Below, piece by piece: positions 23,350-33,039 of a stretch of DNA of 64,000 bases. A program made the translations under genes and the position numbers. Origin of the DNA: CADEDV01 sp048498035 (GTDB lineage Bacteria > Bacteroidota > Bacteroidia > Chitinophagales > Chitinophagaceae); assembly GCA_048498035.1 (NCBI GenBank), contig JBEHYT010000007.1, positions 124,001 to 188,000 of the forward strand, read 5' to 3'. Numbering within the stretch: the first letter of the stretch is position 1; the number at the start of each line of letters is the position of its first letter. The notes beneath the pieces were generated by a model. That model worked only from the letters and a program-made list of their open reading frames with translations. It did not search any database and was not told where the DNA came from.

Positions 23350-24504
23350 TTGCCCTTGGTTGTACAATCTCCATCCAACGTTGTTATTATCGGACCCGCC
23401 CATCCACTTCGCGGCGGACTGGCCACCTTTAACCAGCGACTGGCAAAGGAATTTATGCAGCAGGGCGCCAATTGCGTCATTTATTCCTTCTCCCTGCAAT
23501 ACCCGTCGTTTCTTTTTCCCGGCACCACGCAATTTACCAATGAGCCTGCCCCTGCCGATATCCGGATCTATACCGCCATCAATTCCGTCAATCCGCTTAA
23601 CTGGATACGAATTGGCAACCGGCTGAAAAAGGAACGCCCCGACCTTGTTATCGTTCGTTTCTGGCTGCCCTTTATGGGCCCGGCATTAGGCACCATTTTG
23701 CGCCGCATAAAAAAAAATAAACACACACGCATCGTTTGTATCGCAGACAATGTCATCCCCCACGAAAAAAGACCGGGCGACAAACCATTCACCCGCTATT
23801 TTCTAAAAAGCTGCGATGCATTTGTAACGATGAGTGAAAAAGTAATGAACGATCTGCGCCTTTTTGAACCAGCGAAACCGGCACAATTGGTTACCCATCC
23901 GCTGTACGACAGTTTTGGAGCTGCTGTTTCAAAACAGGAAGCAAGGGCGCATTTAAATATCAGCGAAGGACCCGTGATTCTTTTTTTCGGATTTATCCGC
24001 AAATACAAAGGCCTCGACCTGCTGCTGGAAGCTATGGCGGATGAACGAATCCGCAAAGCAGGCATTCGCCTGTTGGTGGCGGGAGAATATTATGAAGATG
24101 CAAAAAATTACCAGGAACTGATTGACCGACTGGGCATCCGGGACCGGCTTATTCTTTGCACAGATTTCATTCCCGACAGTGAAGTACGTTATTACTTATG
24201 TGCTGCAGACGCCGTAATTCAACCCTACCGCAATGCCACGCAAAGTGGTGTAACGCCGCTTGCCTATCATTTTGAAAAGCCAATGGTGGTTACCAATGTA
24301 GGAGGATTGCCAGCATTGGTGCCGCATGAGCAGGTGGGCCTGGTAGCAGCACCAACACCAACATCCATTGCTGATAACATCCTGCGTTTCTATCAATTAG
24401 GTGAAGACTATTTTATTCCGCATCTTCGCAGGGAGAAAGAAAAATACAGCTGGTCTGTATTGGCAGAAACAATCAACAACCTGGCATTTAACAAGAACAG
24501 TTGA
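23350..24504 (+). CDS. Family 4 (GT-B) glycosyltransferase
   Basis: A 384-residue GT-B enzyme. The N-terminal acceptor domain carries GPAHPLRGGLATFNQRLA at residues 15-32. The C-terminal donor domain has ILFFGFIRKYKGLDLLLEA (about 212-230) and the RYYLCAADAVIQPYRNATQSG / PMVVTNVGG region that binds the nucleotide sugar. The start is a TTG four bases after the preceding stop; no ATG is available before the conserved region. Predicted to add a sugar during surface-glycan assembly. Confidence 0.87.
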   Translation: MPLVVQSPSNVVIIGPAHPLRGGLATFNQRLAKEFMQQGANCVIYSFSLQYPSFLFPGTTQFTNEPAPADIRIYTAINSVNPLNWIRIGNRLKKERPDLVIVRFWLPFMGPALGTILRRIKKNKHTRIVCIADNVIPHEKRPGDKPFTRYFLKSCDAFVTMSEKVMNDLRLFEPAKPAQLVTHPLYDSFGAAVSKQEARAHLNISEGPVILFFGFIRKYKGLDLLLEAMADERIRKAGIRLLVAGEYYEDAKNYQELIDRLGIRDRLILCTDFIPDSEVRYYLCAADAVIQPYRNATQSGVTPLAYHFEKPMVVTNVGGLPALVPHEQVGLVAAPTPTSIADNILRFYQLGEDYFIPHLRREKEKYSWSVLAETINNLAFNKNS

Positions 24505-24514
24505 ATCCGTTATC

Positions 24515-25537
24515 ATGATTTACCGAAGCAAAGCACCGTTACGGATCGGGCTGGCAGGTGGCGGCACCGATGTAAGCCCTTACAGCGACCTCTATGGCGG
24601 AGCCATTCTTAACGCCACCATTTCATTGTATGCACATGCTACGATTGAACCCCTGAGTGATAACCGGATTATCCTTGAAACCATTGACCGCGGCGAAATC
24701 CAGGAATACGAATGGAATAAGGAACTTCCCACCAATGGTCAACTGGATCTGCTTAAAGGCGTGTACAATCGCATTCAAAAAGATTACGGGATCCCGCAAA
24801 AGGGCTTTCGGCTGTCTACATTTGTAGATGCTCCCGCAGGCTCGGGGCTGGGTACTTCCTCAACACTTGTCGTGGCCATCATCGGCGCTTTTTCTGAAAT
24901 GCTGCGCCTGCCGCTTGGGGAATACGATATGGCGCACTATGCATACGATATCGAACGCAACGACCTTTCACTGGCCGGGGGCAAACAGGATCAATATGCA
25001 GCCACTTTTGGCGGCGTCAACTATATGGAGTTTTACGAAGGAGATAAGGTGATCGTAAACCCGCTTCGCGTAAAACAACAATATCTTTTTGAACTGGAAA
25101 ATAACCTGCTGCTGTATTATACCTCTACCAGCAGGGAATCTGCCGAGATCATCAAGAAGCAAAGCCGCAACGTATCCGATCGAAAGGAAAAATCCATCGA
25201 TGCCATGCACCAGTTGAAACAACAGGCGCAAATGATGAAAGAAGCATTGCTGAAAGGTCGCCTGCATGAGATTGGCGAGATTCTTGACTATGGCTTCCAG
25301 CAAAAAAGACAAATGGCGGAAGGAATCAGCAATGAGCTAATGGAAGATATTTATGACGCTGCAAAAAAAGCAGGCGCCACCGGGGGCAAGATCTCCGGCG
25401 CTGGCGGCGGCGGCTTCATGGTCTTTTATTGCCCGGGAAACTCAAAATACAAGGTATTAAACGGCCTTAACCGTTTTGGCGGCGTTCACCGCAACTACCA
25501 ATTTGTAGAACATGGGCTCAATACCTGGACCATCTGA
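24515..25537 (+). CDS. hddA: D-glycero-alpha-D-manno-heptose 7-phosphate kinase
   Basis: A 340-residue GHMP kinase. The N-terminus IYRSKAPLRIGLAGGGTDVSP is the HddA signature, the phosphate loop DAPAGSGLGTSS spans 105-116, and the C-terminal GHMP motif GGKISGAGGGGFMVFY lies near 297-312. It phosphorylates heptose 7-phosphate at C1. The start at 24515 is chosen because homologues begin there; an ATG at 24401 would add 38 residues overlapping the glycosyltransferase. It is followed by gmhA and an hddC-gmhB fusion, which supply the flanking steps. Confidence 0.92.
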   Translation: MIYRSKAPLRIGLAGGGTDVSPYSDLYGGAILNATISLYAHATIEPLSDNRIILETIDRGEIQEYEWNKELPTNGQLDLLKGVYNRIQKDYGIPQKGFRLSTFVDAPAGSGLGTSSTLVVAIIGAFSEMLRLPLGEYDMAHYAYDIERNDLSLAGGKQDQYAATFGGVNYMEFYEGDKVIVNPLRVKQQYLFELENNLLLYYTSTSRESAEIIKKQSRNVSDRKEKSIDAMHQLKQQAQMMKEALLKGRLHEIGEILDYGFQQKRQMAEGISNELMEDIYDAAKKAGATGGKISGAGGGGFMVFYCPGNSKYKVLNGLNRFGGVHRNYQFVEHGLNTWTI

Positions 25538-25559
25538 CCCTGAACCCAAAAAAATACCA

Positions 25560-26135
25560 ATGGAAAAGATCAAAGCAATTATAGAGGCATCCATCAACAC
25601 CAAGCAGGCACTGCTGCAGGATGAAACACTGCTGCGCGCGATCGAAACGGCTGTTGATACAATTGTACAGGCCTTTCGCAACGGCAACCGCGTCTATTTT
25701 TGTGGAAATGGCGGCAGCGCCGCCGATGCCCAACACCTGGCCGCAGAATTTTCCGGCCGGTTTTATACAGACCGGCAAGCCCTCCCTGCAGAGGCGCTGC
25801 ACTGCAACACGTCTTACCTGACAGCCGTAGCCAACGATTACAGCTTTGACCTGGTGTATGCACGCCTCATCAGCGGTATCGGCCGCGAAGGCGATGTACT
25901 GGTAGGCCTTTCCACCTCAGGAAATTCTGCCAACATTGTCCGCGCATTTGAAGCCGCACGGGATAAAAAGATCACCACCATCGGGCTAACCGGTCTCACC
26001 GGCGGCGCCATGAAACCACTGTCCAACATCCTGCTCAATGTACCGTCTTCAGATACACCACGTATCCAGGAAAGTCATATCCTGGCAGGACATATCATTT
26101 GTCAACTTGTTGAAGAACGTTATTTCCAGGACTGA
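25560..26135 (+). CDS. gmhA: Sedoheptulose 7-phosphate isomerase
   Basis: A 191-residue SIS-domain protein that converts sedoheptulose 7-phosphate to D-glycero-D-manno-heptose 7-phosphate, the first step of heptose nucleotide synthesis. Signature YFCGNGGSAADAQHLAAEFS (about 46-65), then GLSTSGNSANIVRA and a C-terminal ESHILAGHIICQLVE. Length fits GmhA. The start at 25560 begins conserved MEKIKAIIEASI. Starts 22 bases after hddA and ends three bases before the fusion gene. Confidence 0.92.
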   Translation: MEKIKAIIEASINTKQALLQDETLLRAIETAVDTIVQAFRNGNRVYFCGNGGSAADAQHLAAEFSGRFYTDRQALPAEALHCNTSYLTAVANDYSFDLVYARLISGIGREGDVLVGLSTSGNSANIVRAFEAARDKKITTIGLTGLTGGAMKPLSNILLNVPSSDTPRIQESHILAGHIICQLVEERYFQD

Positions 26136-26138
26136 TAT

Positions 26139-27413
26139 ATGGCGGCAACAAAACTTCGCACAGCAATCATTCTCGCCGGCGGACTCGGCACCCGTCTCCG
26201 GCAGTCGGTGCCCGACCTGCCCAAATGCATGGCGCCCGTTGCAGGAAGACCTTTTCTTTTTTATGTGATCAATTACCTGCGCAGCCAGGGTATTGAAGAA
26301 TTTATTTTTTCTCTCGGGTACCGCCATGAACAGGTAGAAGAATACCTGGCCGCGGAATTTGAAACACTGCAATACCAGGTTAGCATAGAAGACGAACCGC
26401 TGCTGACTGGCGGAGCGATCCGGCTGGCACTTAATCTTACTTCAGAAAGTCGCGTGCTGGTCACAAATGGTGATACCTTATTTAAAGCATCCGTTTCCGC
26501 ATTAAATACATTTCACGAACAGCACCAGGCCAACTGCACGCTTGCGTTGAAACCCATGGAAAATTTTGATCGCTACGGTGTTGTAACCATGGATGAAAAT
26601 GGTGCGGTAAAAGAATTCCTGGAAAAGACACGTTACAACGCAGGGAACATCAATGGCGGAATGTATATCCTGGAACGTGAGCCTTTTTGCGAGGTGAACT
26701 GGCCTCAAAAATTTTCTTTTGAAAAAGACTACCTCGAAACCCATCCTGCGGGACTATTTGCACAGGTGCAGGATGGTTACTTTATCGATATTGGCGTTCC
26801 CGCCGACTTTGACCAGGCACAACTTGACCTGGCCACGCCGCCATTGGAGCTGAGCCGGATTGATAAAAGCTGGACCTTATTCCTCGATCGTGACGGCGTA
26901 ATCAACCAAGACAAGGAAGGCAGCTACATTTTTACACCCGATGAATTTATCTTCAGCCCCGGGGCACCGGCGCTTTTCAAAACGCTTACTGAAGTCTTTG
27001 CCCGTATTATCGTGGTCACCAACCAGCGCGGTATTGGCAGAAATTTGATGACGGAGGATACGCTGCAAGAGATTCATGAGAAAATGAAAAATGGCATTGA
27101 AAAATCGGGCGGACGAATTGACGCGATCTATTCTGCCAATTCCATCCACAACGACGATCCTTTCCGCAAACCCAACCCCGGCATGTTCCTGCAGGCCTGC
27201 CTGGACTTCCCGGAAATACTGCCGGAACGCAGCCTGATGATCGGTAACAACCTGAGTGATATGCAATTTGCCCGCAATGCAGGCATTTACGCAGTATTTG
27301 TCAAAACAACGCGCCCTTTTCAAACCCTGCCACATCCCTACATAGACTTGGCATTTGACTCACTCGATCATTTTACCCGCAGACTCGAAAACAGCCGGGA
27401 CAATGTTTCCTAA
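26139..27413 (+). CDS. Fused heptose 1-phosphate guanylyltransferase and heptose bisphosphate phosphatase (HddC-GmhB)
   Basis: A 424-residue two-domain enzyme. Residues 1-235 form a nucleotidyltransferase (GGLGTRLRQSVPDLPKCM at 14-31, NGDTLF at 110-115, NGGMYI), the HddC type that makes GDP-heptose. Residues 245-424 form a HAD phosphatase of the GmhB type, with FLDRDGVIN (Asp250 and Asp252), VTNQRGIG (293-300) and FRKPNPGMF carrying Lys344. The GmhB zinc loop (CxHx..CxC) is absent: the matching stretch, YSANSIHNDDPFRKP, has no cysteine. Together with gmhA and hddA it completes GDP-D-glycero-alpha-D-manno-heptose synthesis. Confidence 0.9.
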   Translation: MAATKLRTAIILAGGLGTRLRQSVPDLPKCMAPVAGRPFLFYVINYLRSQGIEEFIFSLGYRHEQVEEYLAAEFETLQYQVSIEDEPLLTGGAIRLALNLTSESRVLVTNGDTLFKASVSALNTFHEQHQANCTLALKPMENFDRYGVVTMDENGAVKEFLEKTRYNAGNINGGMYILEREPFCEVNWPQKFSFEKDYLETHPAGLFAQVQDGYFIDIGVPADFDQAQLDLATPPLELSRIDKSWTLFLDRDGVINQDKEGSYIFTPDEFIFSPGAPALFKTLTEVFARIIVVTNQRGIGRNLMTEDTLQEIHEKMKNGIEKSGGRIDAIYSANSIHNDDPFRKPNPGMFLQACLDFPEILPERSLMIGNNLSDMQFARNAGIYAVFVKTTRPFQTLPHPYIDLAFDSLDHFTRRLENSRDNVS

Positions 27414-27569
27414 CCGTTAATAAGCACCAATCGTAAAATTTTACAACCATTTTCCCGTTATCCTCATCTCAGGAAGGCTGCGATAAAAAAATCGTAACTT
27501 TATAGAATGGATTGCCGTACTACGGCGCCACTCTTCCCGATTGATTTTCAAAAAATTAACGATAATCCC

Positions 27570-28544
27570 GTGACAAAAACCCGCTTTTTCAAACTTGCCG
27601 GCTGCCTGGCCATCCTATTCTTTTTTGCGCAACAGGCACATGCGCAAATTGCCAGCGCCGACCGGAAAAAATTGCATGCGAAGGAAGATTCGCTCAGTCT
27701 GTGGTCCCGGGAAATGATCCTCGATTCCATGCAGGCCGACCGCATGCGTGCCGACAGCAATTTTACCCGCGGTCTTGTTCGTGCATTGCTGATTAAAAAT
27801 TCTTTTTATTATCCTTTTGATTCCGTGCTGGGCATTTCAAAATTATATGCGCCGGATACCAGCTTCCGGATATTTACCTGGAACCTTCAATATGATGATT
27901 ATTATTCGCGCCAGCGTGGCGCGATACAAATGCGAACCGCTGATGGATCGCTAAAATTATTTCCGCTGCGCGATGTATCTGAATTTACTGCCAACCCGCA
28001 GGATTCAGTGCGCGGCCCGCGCAACTGGATTGGCGCTGTGTACTACAACATCATTAAAACGCAATACAACGGTCGCAACTACTATACACTTTTTGGACTG
28101 GACGCCAACTCTGTTGAAACCACCAAGAAATGGATGGAAGTAATGTATTTCGATAACCGCCAGCAACCGGTTTTTGGCGGGCCCTTCTTTACTTACGACC
28201 AGGATTCCATTCGGCAAAAGCCGAAATTCCGGTATGAAATGGAATACAAGAAGAACGCGATCGTGCTCATGAATTTTATGCCGGAGGAAAAGTTGATTCT
28301 AGTGGATCACCTGATCTCGGAAACCAACCAGCCGGAACTGCCTTCCACTTTTGTTCCAGACGGCGACAGCGAAGGCTACAAATGGGTCAACGGCCGCTGG
28401 GTACACATCGACAAAGTATTTACCTTCAAATTAAAAGACGGGGAAGCCCCTGTTGGTGAACCAATTCTCGATTCCAGGGGAAATCAAAACGAAGAAAAAC
28501 TAAAGCAGAAGTCGGAAGACAATAACCGGAAAAACGACGATTGA
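27570..28544 (+). CDS. Exported protein of unknown function, Bacteroidota type
   Basis: A 324-residue protein. The GTG at 27570 gives a clean signal peptide (VTKTRFFKLAGC to AQQAHAQ); an ATG at 27507 would add 21 residues before it. The mature part begins with a helical stretch (KKLHAKEDSLSLWSREMIL) followed by a beta-rich domain with WNLQYDDYYSRQRGAIQM and GGPFFTYDQDS, and ends in a lysine/asparagine-rich tail. I recognise similar conserved hypothetical proteins in the phylum but no named domain. It follows the heptose genes by 156 bases, probably as its own unit. Confidence 0.75.
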   Translation: MTKTRFFKLAGCLAILFFFAQQAHAQIASADRKKLHAKEDSLSLWSREMILDSMQADRMRADSNFTRGLVRALLIKNSFYYPFDSVLGISKLYAPDTSFRIFTWNLQYDDYYSRQRGAIQMRTADGSLKLFPLRDVSEFTANPQDSVRGPRNWIGAVYYNIIKTQYNGRNYYTLFGLDANSVETTKKWMEVMYFDNRQQPVFGGPFFTYDQDSIRQKPKFRYEMEYKKNAIVLMNFMPEEKLILVDHLISETNQPELPSTFVPDGDSEGYKWVNGRWVHIDKVFTFKLKDGEAPVGEPILDSRGNQNEEKLKQKSEDNNRKNDD

Positions 28545-28632
28545 TCACGCATTCCCGTTTACCAGGCTCTTTCAGGGGCTATTTTCAGCCGCTACAGGCG
28601 GCATTTATGGCGAAGCCCAGACTTACCTATAC

Positions 28633-30426
28633 CTAATCATCCAGCTTTAAAACAGCCAGGAAGGCCTCCTGCGGCACTTCTACAGTACCAATCTGGCGCA
28701 TCCGCTTCTTCCCTTCCTTTTGCTTTTCCAGCAGTTTCCGCTTCCGGCTAATATCTCCGCCGTAACATTTGGCAGTTACATCTTTGCGCATCGCAGAAAT
28801 GTTTTCCCGCGCTACAACTTTAGCGCCGATGGCAGCCTGGATCGCAATCTGGAATTGCTGGCGTGGCAATAATTCTTTAAGTTTTTCGCAAAGCTTGCGG
28901 CCAAAATCCTGGGAGCGGCTACGGTGGATCAGGGCGCTGAGCGCATCCACTTTTTCACTGTTCAGCAGGATATCCATTTTCACAATATCGCTTTCGCGAT
29001 AGCCGATAGGATGGTAATCGAATGATGCATATCCGCGTGTCTGTGATTTCAGTTTATCGTAAAAATCAAATACGATCTCTGTCAGCGGCATTTCAAAAAT
29101 CAACTCCACGCGCGTTTGCGTGAGATAACTCTGGTTGACCAGGATACCGCGCTTGCCGAGGCAAAGCGTCATGATATTTCCTATGTAATCGGGCTTGGTG
29201 ATAATCTGCGCCTTGATAAAAGGTTCTTCGATCATCTCCGTTTTCACCGGGTCAGGAAACTCCGTCGGGTTATTAACAATTATCTTTTCACCTTTCGTGG
29301 TGTAGGCAATAAAGCTTACGTTGGGAACCGTGGTGATCACGGTTTGGTTAAACTCCCGCTCCAGCCGCTCCTGGATGATCTCCATGTGCAACATGCCCAG
29401 GAAGCCACAACGGAACCCAAAGCCAAGGGCCTGGGACGTTTCCAGTTCAAAGGTCAGCGATGCATCATTCAATTGCAATTTGTCCATGCAATCGCGCAGC
29501 TCTTCAAAATCCTCCGTCACTACCGGGAATATACCGGCAAATACCATCGGTTTTACCTCTTCAAATCCCCTGATCGCTTCCGGGTTGGGGTTGGAAGCAA
29601 GGGTGATCGTATCCCCTACTTTCACTTCCTTCGCATTCTTGATCCCCGTGATAATATATCCCACATCACCGGTTGCCACTTCTTTGCGTTCGGTCATCTT
29701 CAGCTTCAGGATGCCCACCTCATCGGCTTCATACGTCTGACCGGTTGAAACAAATTTTACTTTATCACCTTTCTTAATCGAACCGTTCAGTATCCGATAA
29801 TAAACGATGATACCGCGAAAGCTATTGAATACACTGTCGAAGATCAACGCCTGCAGCGGTGCATCAGGATTTCCTTCGGGCGCCGGAATACGCGCCACAA
29901 TTGCATCCAGGATCTTGTCTACTCCAACGCCGGTACGTCCACTTGCATGCAATATTTCTTCGCGCTTACAACCAATCAGTTCAATGATCTGGTCTTCCAC
30001 TTCTTCGATCATCGCACCGTCCATATCAATCTTATTGATCACGGGAATGATCTCCAGGTCGTTGTCGATAGCAAGGTACAGGTTGCTGATCGTTTGTGCC
30101 TGTATGCCCTGCGTGGCATCCACCAGCAACAACGCACCTTCACAGGCAGCCAGCGCACGACTCACTTCGTAGCTGAAGTCAACGTGTCCCGGTGTATCGA
30201 TCAAATTGAGAATATATTCCTGGTTATCGTTATGGCGATAGTTGATCTGTATCGCATGACTTTTAATGGTAATGCCTTTTTCCCGCTCCAGGTCCATATC
30301 ATCCAGCACCTGGTCCATCATTTCCCGGTCGCTGATGGTATTGGTTGCCTGTAAAAGACGATCGGCCAGGGTTGATTTACCATGGTCGATGTGTGCAATA
30401 ATGCAGAAATTGCGTATGTTCTTCAT
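28633..30426 (-). CDS. lepA: Elongation factor 4 (LepA)
   Basis: A 597-residue translational GTPase, the standard LepA length. G1 is AHIDHGKST near residues 11-19, G2 region EREKGITIKSH, G3 DTPGH, G4 NKID. The LepA-specific C-terminus contains YHPIGYRESDIVKMDILLN and CYGGDISRKRKLLEKQKEGKKRMR. It acts on ribosomes, promoting back-translocation or affecting initiation. The start at 30426 is the family start; a longer frame to 30546 crosses the promoter box at 30454-30461 and is not used. Confidence 0.97.
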   Translation of the reverse strand: MKNIRNFCIIAHIDHGKSTLADRLLQATNTISDREMMDQVLDDMDLEREKGITIKSHAIQINYRHNDNQEYILNLIDTPGHVDFSYEVSRALAACEGALLLVDATQGIQAQTISNLYLAIDNDLEIIPVINKIDMDGAMIEEVEDQIIELIGCKREEILHASGRTGVGVDKILDAIVARIPAPEGNPDAPLQALIFDSVFNSFRGIIVYYRILNGSIKKGDKVKFVSTGQTYEADEVGILKLKMTERKEVATGDVGYIITGIKNAKEVKVGDTITLASNPNPEAIRGFEEVKPMVFAGIFPVVTEDFEELRDCMDKLQLNDASLTFELETSQALGFGFRCGFLGMLHMEIIQERLEREFNQTVITTVPNVSFIAYTTKGEKIIVNNPTEFPDPVKTEMIEEPFIKAQIITKPDYIGNIMTLCLGKRGILVNQSYLTQTRVELIFEMPLTEIVFDFYDKLKSQTRGYASFDYHPIGYRESDIVKMDILLNSEKVDALSALIHRSRSQDFGRKLCEKLKELLPRQQFQIAIQAAIGAKVVARENISAMRKDVTAKCYGGDISRKRKLLEKQKEGKKRMRQIGTVEVPQEAFLAVLKLDD

Positions 30427-30453
30427 GTCCGTTTTGCCTCGATTTCGAGTTTG

Positions 30454-30461
30454 CAAAGGTA
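30454..30461 (-). promoter_or_regulatory. Minus-7 box for lepA
   Basis: TACCTTTG on the minus strand, 27 bases before the lepA ATG, gives a predicted leader of about 20 nt and supports the start at 30426. Confidence 0.55.
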
Positions 30462-30546
30462 ATGAAAAACAACGAGTTTTGTATAAAGGATGGCTTTTGC
30501 TAACCGCCTGTTTACCAGCCCGGCACACCAAAAATCTGGATTGCAT

Positions 30547-30822
30547 ATGGTACGATTACGGTATTTTGTCACGTTCTATTTTATCAACCTCCTCCTGCTG
30601 CTGGCATTTGGACTGGTAAAGGGCCAGTCTTTTTCTTCCATCCCTGCCAAACCCCAATTTTGGACGGTTCCCCTGGCCGTCTCATTTTTCGGGCTTGCCC
30701 TGGGCATCGCGCTTACCTGGTTTGCGCGGCACACATTTCCCAACCATCGAAAGACGATTTTCGTTTCATTTATCATCAGTTCGGTACTCCTCATCGTGAT
30801 CATGGTGCGGGTAAGCCTGTGA
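30547..30822 (+). CDS. Small three-helix membrane protein, function unknown
   Basis: Ninety-one residues with hydrophobic segments at about 5-23, 37-56 and 67-87. The ATG at 30547 starts directly at MVRLRYFVTFYF; an ATG at 30490 lies closer to the lepA promoter and adds polar residues. No family recognised. It is divergent from lepA. Confidence 0.5.
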   Translation: MVRLRYFVTFYFINLLLLLAFGLVKGQSFSSIPAKPQFWTVPLAVSFFGLALGIALTWFARHTFPNHRKTIFVSFIISSVLLIVIMVRVSL

Positions 30823-30939
30823 TATAATTGCTTGATGCAGCCTTTCCGGCTGTTTAGGTCGTAAAACCTACAACTCATCCTATCCACGATTGTTTCGCCA
30901 ATGGCGAAGGTGTTGCTTTGCGGCCTAAACCTTATCAAT

Positions 30940-31908
30940 ATGCATAAGCAACTTCTTATTGTTTTACTGCTGGCAGCAACAATTGCATCCTGCAAAAAAG
31001 AACATGATACTACTGTAACCGATTTTTCAGTTACCAACATCACGTCCTTCGCACCGCAACGCGTTAAACTGTCAGCCACCGGCACTTCTGCAGACTCGCT
31101 TCAATGGTATGTCAACGGGCGGCACGTGCAATCCGGCAACGAAGTCACAACACTTCTTACGCGTAAGGGCAGTTATGTTGTTACACTCTACGCGTTTCGC
31201 AACGGCGTTAAAGATTCAGCCATTAAAAATATCACCGTGCAAAATGACCCGGCCATGCGCGGCTGTTACCTGTTCAACAAAAGCTGGTCCGATTCCAGCG
31301 ACTACCAGAACGACATCAGCAGTGGGCGCGGATTACTCATTTATGCGCCGGACCGGAAAAACAACCCGGAGGGCGCGATGAATGTTGGCAATAGCGGCGG
31401 GTCATTGGATCTAAAGCCCAACCTGATGATCGATGCCGGCAGCCAGGTTAGCGTTTCCATGTGGATCAAACCCGTATCGCTTGATAAAATTGCGCTTTTC
31501 GGGTATTGGAAAAACGATGAACCGTCGCTTTATGCTATCCCCTCTATGTACATCGATGGTAGCGGAACGCTTCGAATGAAATTTGCTGACGGCAGTCCCG
31601 CACCACAGGTAGAATACGACGGCTTGCAGGCAAACACCTGGGCGCATGTTGTGTTGACAGCCGACGGAAACGTTCAGAAAGGATATGTGAACGGTCAGTT
31701 GATCGGCACCATCCAGGGCAATACCGTAAGCGCCGGCAATTTCAATACCACCATCCTGGGTTATATGTATGTCCCGGCCCATGCAGGTTGGGTTGGCCTT
31801 CCGGCAGCCACATGGAGTACCTACCAGTTTAAAGGATTGTTTGACGATGTGCGCATTTATTACAAGACGCTTAACCAGGCTGAAGTAACTGCGCTTTATG
31901 AAGAATAA
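30940..31908 (+). CDS. Lipoprotein with PKD-like and LamG/concanavalin-like domains
   Basis: A 322-residue surface-type lipoprotein. Signal peptide and lipobox ATIASC (Cys18), then a KKEHD stretch. A PKD/Ig-like domain (about 25-105, with DSLQWYVNGRHV and GSYVVTLYAF) is followed by a LamG-like jelly-roll domain (about 110-320, with VSVSMWIKPVS, WAHVVLTADG and FKGLFDDVRIYYKTL). Such domains bind carbohydrate or other surface ligands; no catalytic domain is present. The start at 30940 opens the signal peptide. Confidence 0.85.
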   Translation: MHKQLLIVLLLAATIASCKKEHDTTVTDFSVTNITSFAPQRVKLSATGTSADSLQWYVNGRHVQSGNEVTTLLTRKGSYVVTLYAFRNGVKDSAIKNITVQNDPAMRGCYLFNKSWSDSSDYQNDISSGRGLLIYAPDRKNNPEGAMNVGNSGGSLDLKPNLMIDAGSQVSVSMWIKPVSLDKIALFGYWKNDEPSLYAIPSMYIDGSGTLRMKFADGSPAPQVEYDGLQANTWAHVVLTADGNVQKGYVNGQLIGTIQGNTVSAGNFNTTILGYMYVPAHAGWVGLPAATWSTYQFKGLFDDVRIYYKTLNQAEVTALYEE

Positions 31909-31916
31909 AATAAACG

Positions 31917-32369
31917 CTAGGTAAACTGCTCTTTTGCCAGGTCCCAGAATGCGTCGAGCGCAATGATGCGCGGTTTGAAAAAGGAGATCAGGGCGGGCCA
32001 GTCTTCCTCGCGGAATATCGATACATTTTTCAAAGTGGTGCCCAGGCTGTTGTACGGGGCACCATTTTCGTCGTTCAGATCGCTGGCTGCGATCCATGCC
32101 TCGCCCGTATATTCTTCCAGCACACTCTGCAGCCCAAGCAATTTATCAAAGTGGTGATGTCGTTCGGCTTCATCGCGCTGGCGCAATTCAATGGCGATGG
32201 ACGCGGCGTCCCGGTCGGCATTCATCCGGAAATAAAGATCGCGGACACCTGTCTTATAATTTAGCCAATTCCTTTTTTGTCCATCTGCACCTGCCACCGG
32301 CTTCATATACTGGCCAAATTTGGTCCAGAATGCACTACGGATTGCCGATGTCTCTTGCCGGGTGTACAT
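31917..32369 (-). CDS. DUF4268 domain-containing protein
   Basis: A protein of about 150 residues matching DUF4268: SAFWTKFGQYMKP at the start, then KRNWLNYKTGVRDLYFRM and AIELRQRDEAERHHHFDK. The family fold is unrelated to known enzymes by motif; some members are linked to endonuclease-like folds, but nothing catalytic can be asserted here. The start at 32369 matches where homologues begin; an ATG at 32420 adds 17 residues. Convergent with the LamG lipoprotein, nine bases apart. Confidence 0.8.
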   Translation of the reverse strand: MYTRQETSAIRSAFWTKFGQYMKPVAGADGQKRNWLNYKTGVRDLYFRMNADRDAASIAIELRQRDEAERHHHFDKLLGLQSVLEEYTGEAWIAASDLNDENGAPYNSLGTTLKNVSIFREEDWPALISFFKPRIIALDAFWDLAKEQFT

Positions 32370-32488
32370 GCCGTGAAAATAATGATCCCCAACGGCAGAA
32401 AAAATTTTTTCCGGTTCCAAAAACTTGTTGACATAGGGCTGTCACCAGCCGCGGTTTCCTTTGTGTTCTAAACGCAAAACATACAACT

Positions 32489-32989
32489 ATGACAATGATT
32501 GAATTTTTCTCCCGCCAGCTCACCAGTGAAGTAACAGCCACCCGAAAGATGCTGGAACGTATCCCGGCTGACAAACTTACCTGGAAACCGCATCCCAAAA
32601 GCATGGACATGAAAAGCCTGGCTACGCATATTGCCGAATTGCCCACCTGGATACCTATGGCGCTTGATACGGCGGAGCTTGATTTTGCAACGATGGATTA
32701 TACGCCGCCGGTGGTGGATGGCGCTGCCGAACTGGTTGCGATTTTTGAAAAATCAGAGGCAGAAGCCCAGGCGAGGCTGGCGAGGGCCGATGAGCAGGAG
32801 CTTCAACCAGACTGGACGCTGCGCAATGCCGACAAAATTTACCTTGTTGTATCCAAAGGCGATATGATCCGCACTGCATTATCGCAGCTGATCCATCACC
32901 GTGCGCAATTGGGTGTGTACCTCCGGCTGCTGGATGTTCCCATCCCCGGCAGTTATGGACCCAGCGCAGATGAAAATGATTTTGCATAG
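32489..32989 (+). CDS. DinB-family protein
   Basis: A 166-residue four-helix protein of the DinB/YfiT superfamily. The metal-binding histidines are seen in SLATHIAELP (His47) and SQLIHHRAQLGVYLRLLDVP (near 136-137). Members are thiol-dependent transferases or of unknown function; the presence of bacillithiol genes elsewhere in the window makes a bacillithiol-linked role possible but unproven. Transcribed alone, 50 bases before the lipase-like gene. Confidence 0.85.
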   Translation: MTMIEFFSRQLTSEVTATRKMLERIPADKLTWKPHPKSMDMKSLATHIAELPTWIPMALDTAELDFATMDYTPPVVDGAAELVAIFEKSEAEAQARLARADEQELQPDWTLRNADKIYLVVSKGDMIRTALSQLIHHRAQLGVYLRLLDVPIPGSYGPSADENDFA

Positions 32990-33039
32990 GAAACTGTCCG
33001 GCTCCGCCCGCAAACCGCCTGATGCAGTATCTTGCAGGT

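Noticed and set aside
29116..29748. A 210-residue open frame on the plus strand
   Set aside because: Antisense to lepA, an unmistakable core gene; no family features.
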